Positions 44,041 through 50,897 of a stretch of 64,000 nucleotides of DNA are shown here, piece by piece. The DNA comes from Sedimentisphaerales bacterium (GTDB lineage Bacteria > Planctomycetota > Phycisphaerae > Sedimentisphaerales > SM23-30), in assembly GCA_028281535.1 (NCBI GenBank), contig JANQJS010000055.1, forward strand, positions 1-64,000, given 5' to 3'. The notes beneath the pieces were generated by a model. That model saw only the letters and a program-made list of their open reading frames with translations. It ran no database searches and was not told the origin of the DNA. The position numbers and the translations under genes were made by a program. Every line of letters starts with the position of its first letter. Position 1 is the stretch's first letter.

Positions 44041-44538
44041 ATGGGTGGCGATACTGAGCAAAAGATCAATCCGAAATTAACAGCAGCCTTTGTTGATTCA
44101 ACGACCAATGTTCTAAAAACCATGATGAATCTTGATTCCAAGATTGGTAAACCCAAAATTAAATCTAACGATGCGGCCACATTTAATGTGTCAGGTATCG
44201 TTGGTTTTCAAGGTGAAATTATTGGCAATGTAATTATCAGCTTTGAAGATCAAACGGCGATCAAGCTGATTAAAGATTTTGCAATGGAAGAGTATGCCTT
44301 GTCAGATGCTGATTTTGCTGATGCTATTGGCGAAGTTTGCAATATGATCGCTGGGAATGCTAAAAAGGATTTTGGGTTAAATGTAAGCTTGGGGATACCT
44401 ACCGTCATAATTGGCACCGCTCAAATTTCTCGTTTAGCGGATGTGCCTTGTGTGGTTATTCCCTGTGAATGTGATTACGGCAATTTTACTGTTGAGGTCA
44501 ACATCAAAAAATCGGAACCTATTTTTATTGGTGTGTAA
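44041..44538 (+). CDS. CheX-like chemotaxis phosphatase
   Basis: A 165-residue protein of the CheC/CheX family, which removes phosphate from CheY-P. The active-site helix is EVCNMIAGNAK (E-x2-N, one site, as in CheX). The central strand VNIKKSEPIFIGV and beta region fit. There is no other chemotaxis or flagellar gene in the window, so its response-regulator partner must be elsewhere, or one of the free receivers nearby. GGAG precedes the ATG. Confidence 0.82.
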   Translation: MGGDTEQKINPKLTAAFVDSTTNVLKTMMNLDSKIGKPKIKSNDAATFNVSGIVGFQGEIIGNVIISFEDQTAIKLIKDFAMEEYALSDADFADAIGEVCNMIAGNAKKDFGLNVSLGIPTVIIGTAQISRLADVPCVVIPCECDYGNFTVEVNIKKSEPIFIGV

Positions 44539-44653
44539 TTTTGCCTATTCTCCAATTGATTGATGACGCACCTATTTCAAGCCATAGCGTATAAGCTCAT
44601 ATCTTTATTCGTAATATTATATTCTTATTAGGGCTCTTGGTGCGCATAAAAAA

Positions 44654-44692
44654 ATGCTTACCAGTTCTCTGAGCAAACTGGCAAGCATTTAA
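44654..44692. terminator. Two-sided terminator
   Basis: ATGCTTACCAGTT (44654-44666) pairs with AACTGGCAAGCAT (44676-44688) with one mismatch; A-run before and TTT after. It can end the CheX transcript and the minus-strand small-gene transcript that converge here. Confidence 0.75.
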
Positions 44693-44818
44693 TAAAGGGG
44701 CAGATATTTTTTTCTATTTCATGGATCTCAGCAGAGCCAAATACTGTCCCGCGGAAAAAAAGTAATGAAAGGAAGTGGAGTATGTTGTATTGTTCATTAT
44801 ATTTAGTTCCTAAATATA

Positions 44819-45061
44819 TTAAGCGATCTTTCTATTAGATTTATTGATGTTATTCACAAATTCGGTTAATTTCTGGCAATTATTTCGCCAGCGACAGTTC
44901 AGTTCACCGCACTCAGGCAGGCTTCCAAAGCATTGAGCGTGATTCTCCAAATCTTGCAATGCCCAGACCAGATCAACATTACTCATCGTGCCAGTTTCAA
45001 TAGCCATTTGTACGGCGTAATGTTTGGTAGTCCTTTGATGACTGTCATTGATAGTTAACAT
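44819..45061 (-). CDS. Small four-cysteine protein, second gene of a sigma-54-driven pair
   Basis: An 80-residue protein. N-terminal HYAVQMAIETGTMSNVDLVWALQDLENH is helical; then CFGSLPECGELNCRWRNNC places four Cys within 19 residues, suggesting a zinc or Fe-S site or disulfides. No signal peptide is present, so a cytoplasmic metal site is more likely. I do not recognise a family. It begins 22 bp after the 57-residue gene on the same strand and would share its sigma-54 promoter. Confidence 0.6.
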   Translation of the reverse strand: MLTINDSHQRTTKHYAVQMAIETGTMSNVDLVWALQDLENHAQCFGSLPECGELNCRWRNNCQKLTEFVNNINKSNRKIA

Positions 45062-45083
45062 TGTTTTGTCTCTTTTCTCGATG

Positions 45084-45257
45084 TTACGAGGCTCTTACGT
45101 GAGCAAGTTTTGTTTCCAGTCCAGATTGCCCATCCGTGGTCATGGATTGATCCAAGGCCTTCTTTAGGTAGATTTCGATCATTTTTTCTTTCGCTTGTCG
45201 ATTTAACTCGGACAAATGTTTTTGATTTTCTTTGTTATTTCGTTTCATGGCTTTCAT
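45084..45257 (-). CDS. 57-residue basic protein, first gene of a sigma-54-driven pair
   Basis: An ORF of 57 codons starting at ATG 45257, preceded by a strong AAAGGAG site 6 nt upstream. The protein is charged and helical (MKAMKRNNKENQKHLSEL..., middle KEKMIEIYLKKAL) and ends KLAHVRAS. No family is recognised. Strong support comes from the ribosome site, the sigma-54 promoter 77 bp upstream and the tight spacing to the 80-residue gene. A second in-frame ATG lies three codons later. Confidence 0.65.
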   Translation of the reverse strand: MKAMKRNNKENQKHLSELNRQAKEKMIEIYLKKALDQSMTTDGQSGLETKLAHVRAS

Positions 45258-45333
45258 GATCAACTCCTTTCTACATCTCAGGATTCTTGGGTTTGTTTAC
45301 GTTATTAACTTTTTTGCTTCTGAAAAGATATAT

Positions 45334-45349
45334 TGCAAGTGGCGTGCCA
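45334..45349 (-). promoter_or_regulatory. Sigma-54 (RpoN) promoter for the small-gene pair
   Basis: On the minus strand TGGCACG (-24), four bases, TTGCA (-12): a complete match to the RpoN core with correct spacing. Predicted start is near 45322, giving a leader of about 65 nt to the 57-residue gene. An enhancer site for an activator is not identified. Confidence 0.8.
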
Positions 45350-45608
45350 TTGTCCTTGAAAAATAACTAAAAAGATGTAACTGTTTATTTTATATGGGAA
45401 TAAAATTATTTCTGATTTTCAGCAAGATTTGGCGGGTGGAATAAAAATCACAAAATGGTATCCCGTTAATACTTAAAATACCTTATGGTGGGAAATGGAC
45501 CTATTTTTTGCTGTTTAAAATGTTTTTGTTGACTTTGGGAGCAACTTATATTTTGATCGTAGTCTTATTTTTTAGATTTGATATTTTCTTTATTGTGGAA
45601 CCAATCAG
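45350..45608. other. AT-rich gap before the transporter operon
   Basis: No ORF of coding character. It must contain the enhancer for the minus-strand sigma-54 promoter, if one exists, and the plus-strand promoter of the transporter operon; no clear consensus box pair was found for the latter. Confidence 0.4.
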
Positions 45609-47030
45609 ATGGAACGCAGCAAGCTGATAAAATTATTTTTTGCCTTAACCGCCTTTTTTGTGGTGTTATTTTTGCCACTGGAATCCATACCGATCAATTC
45701 CATCACATTATTGCAACAGCGCGTCCTGGCGATATTTGTATTAGCTGTGTTGCTATGGGTTTGGGAGCCGATACCTATTTTTTCAACATCGGTTTTGATT
45801 ATTTTTTTAGAGCTATTGATGATCTCGGATAAGGGGTTATTTTTGTTTCGGACTCATTCCGATGCTGAAACATTTGGTCAGTTGATAAATTATAAATCGA
45901 TCATGGGAACCTTTGCTTCTCCGATCATTTTGTTATTTTTGGGTGGTTACTTTTTAGCGATGTCTGCCACTAAATATAAATTGGATCAAAACCTGGCACG
46001 CGTTTTATTGCGACCATTTGGTAATAATCCTAAAAATGTGATGTTTGGGTTGATGGTCATTACAGCCATTTTCTCAATGTTCATGAGTAATACGGCAACC
46101 ACGGCGATGATGCTGGCGATTCTAACTCCAGTGTTAGCTAAATTAGATGCCACAGATTTAGGCCGAAAAGCATTTGTGCTAGCGATTCCCTTTGCTGCAA
46201 ATGTGGGTGGTTTAGGCACGCCCATTGGTACGCCACCTAATGCGGTTGCGTTGAAATATCTCACAGGCGACATTGCGGTCTCATTTGGTGGTTGGATGCT
46301 GTTTGGAGTACCTTACATGATCATCATGTTGATTTTTGTTTGGTTTTTATTACTTAAAATTTATCCTGTTGCTTCAAAACAGTTGGATATACAGATTAAG
46401 GGAAAATTCTTAAAGCACTGGAAGGCATTAACGGTCTATGTTACTTTTGCATTAACGGTTGTACTATGGTTAACTGGAAAGCTGCATGGCATGAATTCTT
46501 ATGTTGTTGCAATGCTACCTGTCACGGTGTTTTCTGTTACCGGAATCATTACGGTTGCGGATTTAAAAACTTTGAGTTGGGATGTATTATGGCTGGTTTC
46601 GGGTGGTATTGCATTAGGGCTGGCGATGGAAAAAACGGGTTTGAGCGTCAATCTGATTGAAAGTATTCCATTTTCCAATTTTTCCCCTTATATTATTATT
46701 GCGTCCGCAACCGTATTGGCGGTATTGATGGCGACCTTCATGTCAAACACGGCGACAGCGAACTTATTGATGCCTATTATGGCAGCTTTAGGTGTAAGCT
46801 TGTCTTCTCTAGAGCCTTTGGGTGGTGTCAAAATGCTCATTATTGGTGTGGCATTTTCTTCTTCCTTGGCCATGTGTTTGCCGGTGAGTACGCCACCGAA
46901 TGCTATGGCTCACGCGACTGGTGCGATTGAAAGTCGTGATATGGTAAAACCTGGGATGATTATTGGGGGTGTTGGTTTAACACTTGTTTATGGTTTGTTG
47001 TTTATCTTGAAAAAGGTGCAGTTCTTTTGA
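45609..47030 (+). CDS. SLC13/DASS-family dicarboxylate transporter
   Basis: A 473-residue membrane symporter of the divalent-anion:sodium family, moving dicarboxylates such as succinate or malate, or sulfate-like anions. It has about 11 membrane spans and both family SNT motifs (MSNTATTAM at about residue 160 and MSNTATANL at about 380), each followed by a TPPNA-type loop (GTPIGTPPNA and VSTPPNAMA). It starts an operon with a histidine kinase and a receiver; its TGA overlaps the TTG of the kinase gene. Confidence 0.92.
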   Translation: MERSKLIKLFFALTAFFVVLFLPLESIPINSITLLQQRVLAIFVLAVLLWVWEPIPIFSTSVLIIFLELLMISDKGLFLFRTHSDAETFGQLINYKSIMGTFASPIILLFLGGYFLAMSATKYKLDQNLARVLLRPFGNNPKNVMFGLMVITAIFSMFMSNTATTAMMLAILTPVLAKLDATDLGRKAFVLAIPFAANVGGLGTPIGTPPNAVALKYLTGDIAVSFGGWMLFGVPYMIIMLIFVWFLLLKIYPVASKQLDIQIKGKFLKHWKALTVYVTFALTVVLWLTGKLHGMNSYVVAMLPVTVFSVTGIITVADLKTLSWDVLWLVSGGIALGLAMEKTGLSVNLIESIPFSNFSPYIIIASATVLAVLMATFMSNTATANLLMPIMAALGVSLSSLEPLGGVKMLIIGVAFSSSLAMCLPVSTPPNAMAHATGAIESRDMVKPGMIIGGVGLTLVYGLLFILKKVQFF

Positions 47031-48382
47031 CATCACACAATTCAGAAAAGAGTCAGCAGTGGTTTGTTAAAACCTATTTCAGCGATGAGAAAAAAATGAT
47101 TCGTTTGAAAGAGGGAGAAACGTTACTTGAAAAAGATCATAGAAATGACCGTTTGTTTTACCTGCATGATGGTGTCATGATTGGCTACGATGGTGAACTT
47201 GATATTCATGGCATGCCCGCGGAAAAATTACTATGCGAGCAAGGCGGATTCATAGGGCTACACAGCTTTTTTTCGAAACGAGCTGAGTCTATTTTTACTA
47301 TCGTGGCAAAAAACGATTGTTTGGTAAGTTACATTGATCGCGATCAACCAGTGATAACTGAAGTTGGTGCAACATCACTTGCCGAGCAATTTATGCCATT
47401 GGTGATTGAGCGATTGGCCTATCGCCAGGAAGTCATGTGCGAAACCATACGTCAGCAAGAGAAAGCGTCTGCCCAGGTTCAGGAGTATCAGCGGCTAGCG
47501 ACATTAGGTCAACTGTCTGCGGGGGTGGCACATGAATTAAATAATGCTCTGGCGGTTATTACGCGTGGAAGTGAGTGGCTTTCGTTTATTGGTGAGAAAC
47601 TGATCAGTCGGCGTGGAGAACGAGAAAAAGAATATTATAGGCTCGGTTTGGAAAAAGGCCATGCCGTTTCCAGTCGTGATGCCAGAAAACAGAAAAAACT
47701 GCTCAAAGAAAAATATTCCATTCATGAGCGTGATGCTCATGCTATCGCTACGATGGGGCTTACTGAGATCGATGATGATTTGGTAGAAAAATTGTCAGAG
47801 TATATTAAGGTATGGGAAATGGGAACGACGTTGCATGATTTGCGATTGGCTTCGGAGCATTGTGAACATGTGGTTTACTCGATGAAAACATTGGGTGCGA
47901 AACATGAATCAATGGAAGATCAAGTTCGCGTGAATGATTCAATTCGCCAAGCCTATATTTTAGTCGAGAATAAATTGCGAGCGGTGAAGGTCGAAATGGA
48001 TCTCCAGGCTGAAGGTACCATTCGAGGTAATCGAGGTGGATTGATTCAGATTTGGAGCAATTTGATGAAGAATGCATTGGAGGCATGTCAAGAAGATTGT
48101 AGCGATATCCCAGAAATTAAAATCATTAGCCAGGAAATTGATGAGCAAATCGAAGTTGCTATTATTGATAATGGTCCGGGGATACCGTCGGATCTATTGC
48201 CTAAAATCTTCCAACCAAATGTCACAACCAAAAAGAAAGGCTTGTCATTTGGTTTAGGATTAGGATTGACATTAGTGCAACGATTAATCGATGAACATTT
48301 GGGGCAAATTGAGGTGGATAGCCAACCCGGCAAAACGATCTTTAAGGTTCGTTTTCCCAAGACAGGAGTGAGTGATGAGTAA
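47027..48382 (+). CDS. Histidine kinase with cyclic-nucleotide-type sensor domain
   Basis: A 451-residue soluble sensor kinase. The N-terminal 130 residues resemble a cNMP-binding/CRP-type beta-barrel (KEGETLLEKDHRNDRLFYLHDGVMIGY). The H-box is LATLGQLSAGVAHELNNALAVI, with the phospho-His in AHELNN. An unusual charged insertion of about 80 residues splits the dimerisation domain (about 190-270). N, G1 and G2 boxes follow (NLMKNALEA, DNGPGIP, FGLGLGLTLVQ). The start is a TTG overlapping the transporter stop, with AAGGTG 8 nt upstream. It is coupled to the receiver gene. Confidence 0.88.
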   Translation: MTSHNSEKSQQWFVKTYFSDEKKMIRLKEGETLLEKDHRNDRLFYLHDGVMIGYDGELDIHGMPAEKLLCEQGGFIGLHSFFSKRAESIFTIVAKNDCLVSYIDRDQPVITEVGATSLAEQFMPLVIERLAYRQEVMCETIRQQEKASAQVQEYQRLATLGQLSAGVAHELNNALAVITRGSEWLSFIGEKLISRRGEREKEYYRLGLEKGHAVSSRDARKQKKLLKEKYSIHERDAHAIATMGLTEIDDDLVEKLSEYIKVWEMGTTLHDLRLASEHCEHVVYSMKTLGAKHESMEDQVRVNDSIRQAYILVENKLRAVKVEMDLQAEGTIRGNRGGLIQIWSNLMKNALEACQEDCSDIPEIKIISQEIDEQIEVAIIDNGPGIPSDLLPKIFQPNVTTKKKGLSFGLGLGLTLVQRLIDEHLGQIEVDSQPGKTIFKVRFPKTGVSDE

Positions 48383-48857
48383 GCCAATTATTATGTGTTT
48401 GGATGATCAGCGTGAAGTCCTTTCTGCATTGATGAAAGATCTGGAGGAGTTTGTCGATGCATTTGAAGTGATTGATTGTGAATCTGCTCAGGAAGCCTTG
48501 GAAGAACTAGAGACAATTGAGGATGAAGATGGCAATGTGCTTCTATTTGTTTGTGATCATATCATGCCCGAAAAAACAGGAGTAGAATTTTTATCTGAAT
48601 TGCGAGAAGAAAGTCGTTTTGAAACGGCACGGAAAATACTATTGACTGGATTAGCCACACATGAAGACACCATTGATGCCATTAATCGCGGTGATATCAA
48701 TTTTTACATTTCAAAACCGTGGAAGCAAGACAATTTGTTGAAAGTGATTCGCCAGCAGTTGACGCATGCACTGATTGATTCTGGCCAAGATCATACGCCC
48801 TACATGCAATGGCTTGATCAGGAAACACTCTATAAAATTCTTAGTAAACGTGTTTGA
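48375..48857 (+). CDS. Response regulator receiver protein
   Basis: A 160-residue receiver: CLDD acidic pair, phospho-Asp in FVCDHIMPEKTG, Thr in LLTGLA and Lys in SKPWK. The last about 35 residues are an extension without an output domain. ATG 48375 (AGGAG 6 nt upstream) is preferred over GTG 48372. It overlaps the kinase gene, so it is its probable partner. Confidence 0.88.
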   Translation: MSKPIIMCLDDQREVLSALMKDLEEFVDAFEVIDCESAQEALEELETIEDEDGNVLLFVCDHIMPEKTGVEFLSELREESRFETARKILLTGLATHEDTIDAINRGDINFYISKPWKQDNLLKVIRQQLTHALIDSGQDHTPYMQWLDQETLYKILSKRV

Positions 48858-48886
48858 TTAATAGGGGGGGCGGGTATAAAAAAGTT

Positions 48887-48915
48887 GAGGATCCATGAAG
48901 GGCTTATGGATCCTC
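48887..48915. terminator. Hairpin after the receiver gene
   Basis: Ten-base perfect arms GAGGATCCAT/ATGGATCCTC with a 9-nt loop, 30 bp after the receiver stop. The run of A on its left (48878-48883) makes a T tract on the minus strand, so it fits a minus-strand terminator better than a plus one. Confidence 0.55.
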
Positions 48916-49373
48916 GGGCTAAACACATTAGTAAGTAAGGGGTTTTGTGTGTTTGAGTCTTTGATATTTTTATTAGTAATAGAATCGGAATGAAAACGTT
49001 CAATGTTCATTTTTGCGTTGTTGAAAATACAAAAAAAAGAACGACGTGACAGGCGTGAACGTTTTTGGATACAATTAATTATTTAAACAATGACTTAACG
49101 TGAAAAGTGAACGTTTTTTGGGTTCAGGTAACTTAATCAAAAATATTTTTAATCGATTTTCATTTAACCAGTTAGTTATCGGAATATATTACAACTCTTT
49201 TTGAACAAATTGAACGACGTATAAGTTTTTTGGGAAAAATGAAAACCCAGGTATCGATCCCACCGAAGTATTTAATATGCATTGTTGTTGATTCTATCAA
49301 TAATGATGGTACATTCATTTGCAATCAATGAGTTTATGTAGTGTAATCGCAGTCTTTATGAAAGGGTAATCAG
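48916..49373. other. Long leader or control region before the glutamate dehydrogenase gene
   Basis: A 458-bp non-coding gap, AT-rich. It carries repeated GTGAACGTTTTT motifs at 49055-49066 and 49107-49118, and an inverted AAAACGTTCA at 48993-49002. These could be operators. No clear promoter boxes or riboswitch fold were recognised. Confidence 0.4.
48993..49121 (+). repeat. Repeated AACGTT-type motifs upstream of the dehydrogenase gene
   Basis: Two direct copies of GTGAACGTTTTT spaced 52 bp apart and one reverse half AAACGTTC, in a 130-bp span. Confidence 0.45.
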
Positions 49374-50717
49374 ATGACTTCAAGCAAATCGACCAAGGTC
49401 CGAAAAAAAGATGATAATACAACTGATTCTATTCCAGATTTGTTTGATGATGCGATTAAGCGTTTGGATGAAGCGTTCGAGTATGCCAATATTCATCCAG
49501 AAGCTTTGGAGCGGCTAAAACATCCAAAACGTACGATTCAGGTTTCGGTGCCTGTACGTATGGATGATGGTACATTGCGTGTTTTCGAAGGCTATCGAGT
49601 ACAGCATGATGATACGCGTGGACCAGGTAAGGGCGGTTTGCGTTACCATCCACAAGTAAACTTATCGGAAGTGAAGGCGTTGGCCTTTTGGATGACCTGT
49701 AAAACGGCTGTTGTCGGTTTGCCTTTTGGTGGTGCCAAAGGTGGGGTGATTGTTAACCCCAAAGAACTTTCGCATCTTGAACTGGAGCGATTAAGTCGTG
49801 GCTTTATCAAAGAGATTGCAGATTTTATTGGTCCCGAAGTTGATGTACCTGCACCTGATGTCTATACCAATTCCATGATTATGGGTTGGATGATGGATGA
49901 GTATTCAGATATCGTGCGTCGTCGTACACCTGCGATCATTACGGGTAAACCGATTCCATTAGGCGGCTCACTCGGTCGTGCTGATGCCACAGGTCGTGGT
50001 GCTTATTATTGTTTGAAGGAACTCGAACACAAACGTCATTGGAAACCGCAGGATATTCGCGTGGCGGTTCAAGGCTTTGGTAACGCCGGGCAACATGTGG
50101 CTCGTTTATTGCATGCTGATGGTTACAAGATTGTTGCAGTGAGTGATTCAAGTGGTGGTATTTATAAAGAAACTGGACTTGATGTACCGAGCGTTATTTA
50201 TGCTAAAGAGCAAACACGTCAAGTTAAAGCGGTCTATTGCGATGGTGCCATTTGTGAAATGGTCGAGGCAAAAAATATTACCAATGAAGAATTATTGGAA
50301 TTGGATGTGGATGTTTTAATTCCAGCAGCTTTGGAAAATCAAATTACCACAGACAATGTCAAAAATGTTGTCGCGCCTGTCATCGTTGAAGTCGCCAATG
50401 GCCCAACGACGAGTGATGCTGACAAAGCTCTTGTAAATAAAGATACGTTAGTGATCCCAGATATCCTAGCGAATGCAGGTGGTGTAACGGTGAGTTATTT
50501 TGAGTGGGTACAAAACAAAGCCGGCTACTATTGGGGTGTTGATGAAGTGAATCATAAGTTGCAAGAGATCATGGCACGTGAATTCCATGCGATCTACGAA
50601 GTGATGGATGAACATGATATCGACATGAGAACCGCTGCCTATGCACATGCTCTAAACCGAATCGGGCAGGCCATTGAATCGCAAGGAACGAGCAGTTACT
50701 TCAGCAATAACGACTAA
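49374..50717 (+). CDS. Glu/Leu/Phe/Val-type dehydrogenase, probable glutamate dehydrogenase
   Basis: Oxidises glutamate to 2-oxoglutarate and ammonium, or the reverse; 447 residues. It has [18 protein letters not shown] with the catalytic Lys, [23 protein letters not shown] and the NAD(P)-binding [15 protein letters not shown]. Substrate specificity is suggested by family resemblance only. It stands just before an ammonium-transporter-kinase gene, which supports a nitrogen role. AAAGGG precedes the ATG. Confidence 0.9.
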   Translation: MTSSKSTKVRKKDDNTTDSIPDLFDDAIKRLDEAFEYANIHPEALERLKHPKRTIQVSVPVRMDDGTLRVFEGYRVQHDDTRGPGKGGLRYHPQVNLSEVKALAFWMTCKTAVVGLPFGGAKGGVIVNPKELSHLELERLSRGFIKEIADFIGPEVDVPAPDVYTNSMIMGWMMDEYSDIVRRRTPAIITGKPIPLGGSLGRADATGRGAYYCLKELEHKRHWKPQDIRVAVQGFGNAGQHVARLLHADGYKIVAVSDSSGGIYKETGLDVPSVIYAKEQTRQVKAVYCDGAICEMVEAKNITNEELLELDVDVLIPAALENQITTDNVKNVVAPVIVEVANGPTTSDADKALVNKDTLVIPDILANAGGVTVSYFEWVQNKAGYYWGVDEVNHKLQEIMAREFHAIYEVMDEHDIDMRTAAYAHALNRIGQAIESQGTSSYFSNND

Positions 50718-50897
50718 AATTCGTTCAATTCAGAGCCCGATAAAGTAGCATAAGCAATTATTTCTTGAATGAAAATTTCGGTGATAATCCCTTCATTGCC
50801 ATGGAGATATAGACGATATTCATTAAATGCCCAAGTGGGGAATTTTTGTGAATTTTTGGATATTACTCCTTGTCGATGAGCATGTAATCGTTTGTCT

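Noticed and set aside
45490-45515. Sigma-54-like TGG...TTGC on the plus strand before the transporter gene
   Set aside because: The GG to GC spacing is one base too long and the -24 box is poor.
45994-46010. TGGCACG inside the dicarboxylate transporter gene
   Set aside because: It lies in coding sequence and no TTGC follows at the required four-base spacing.
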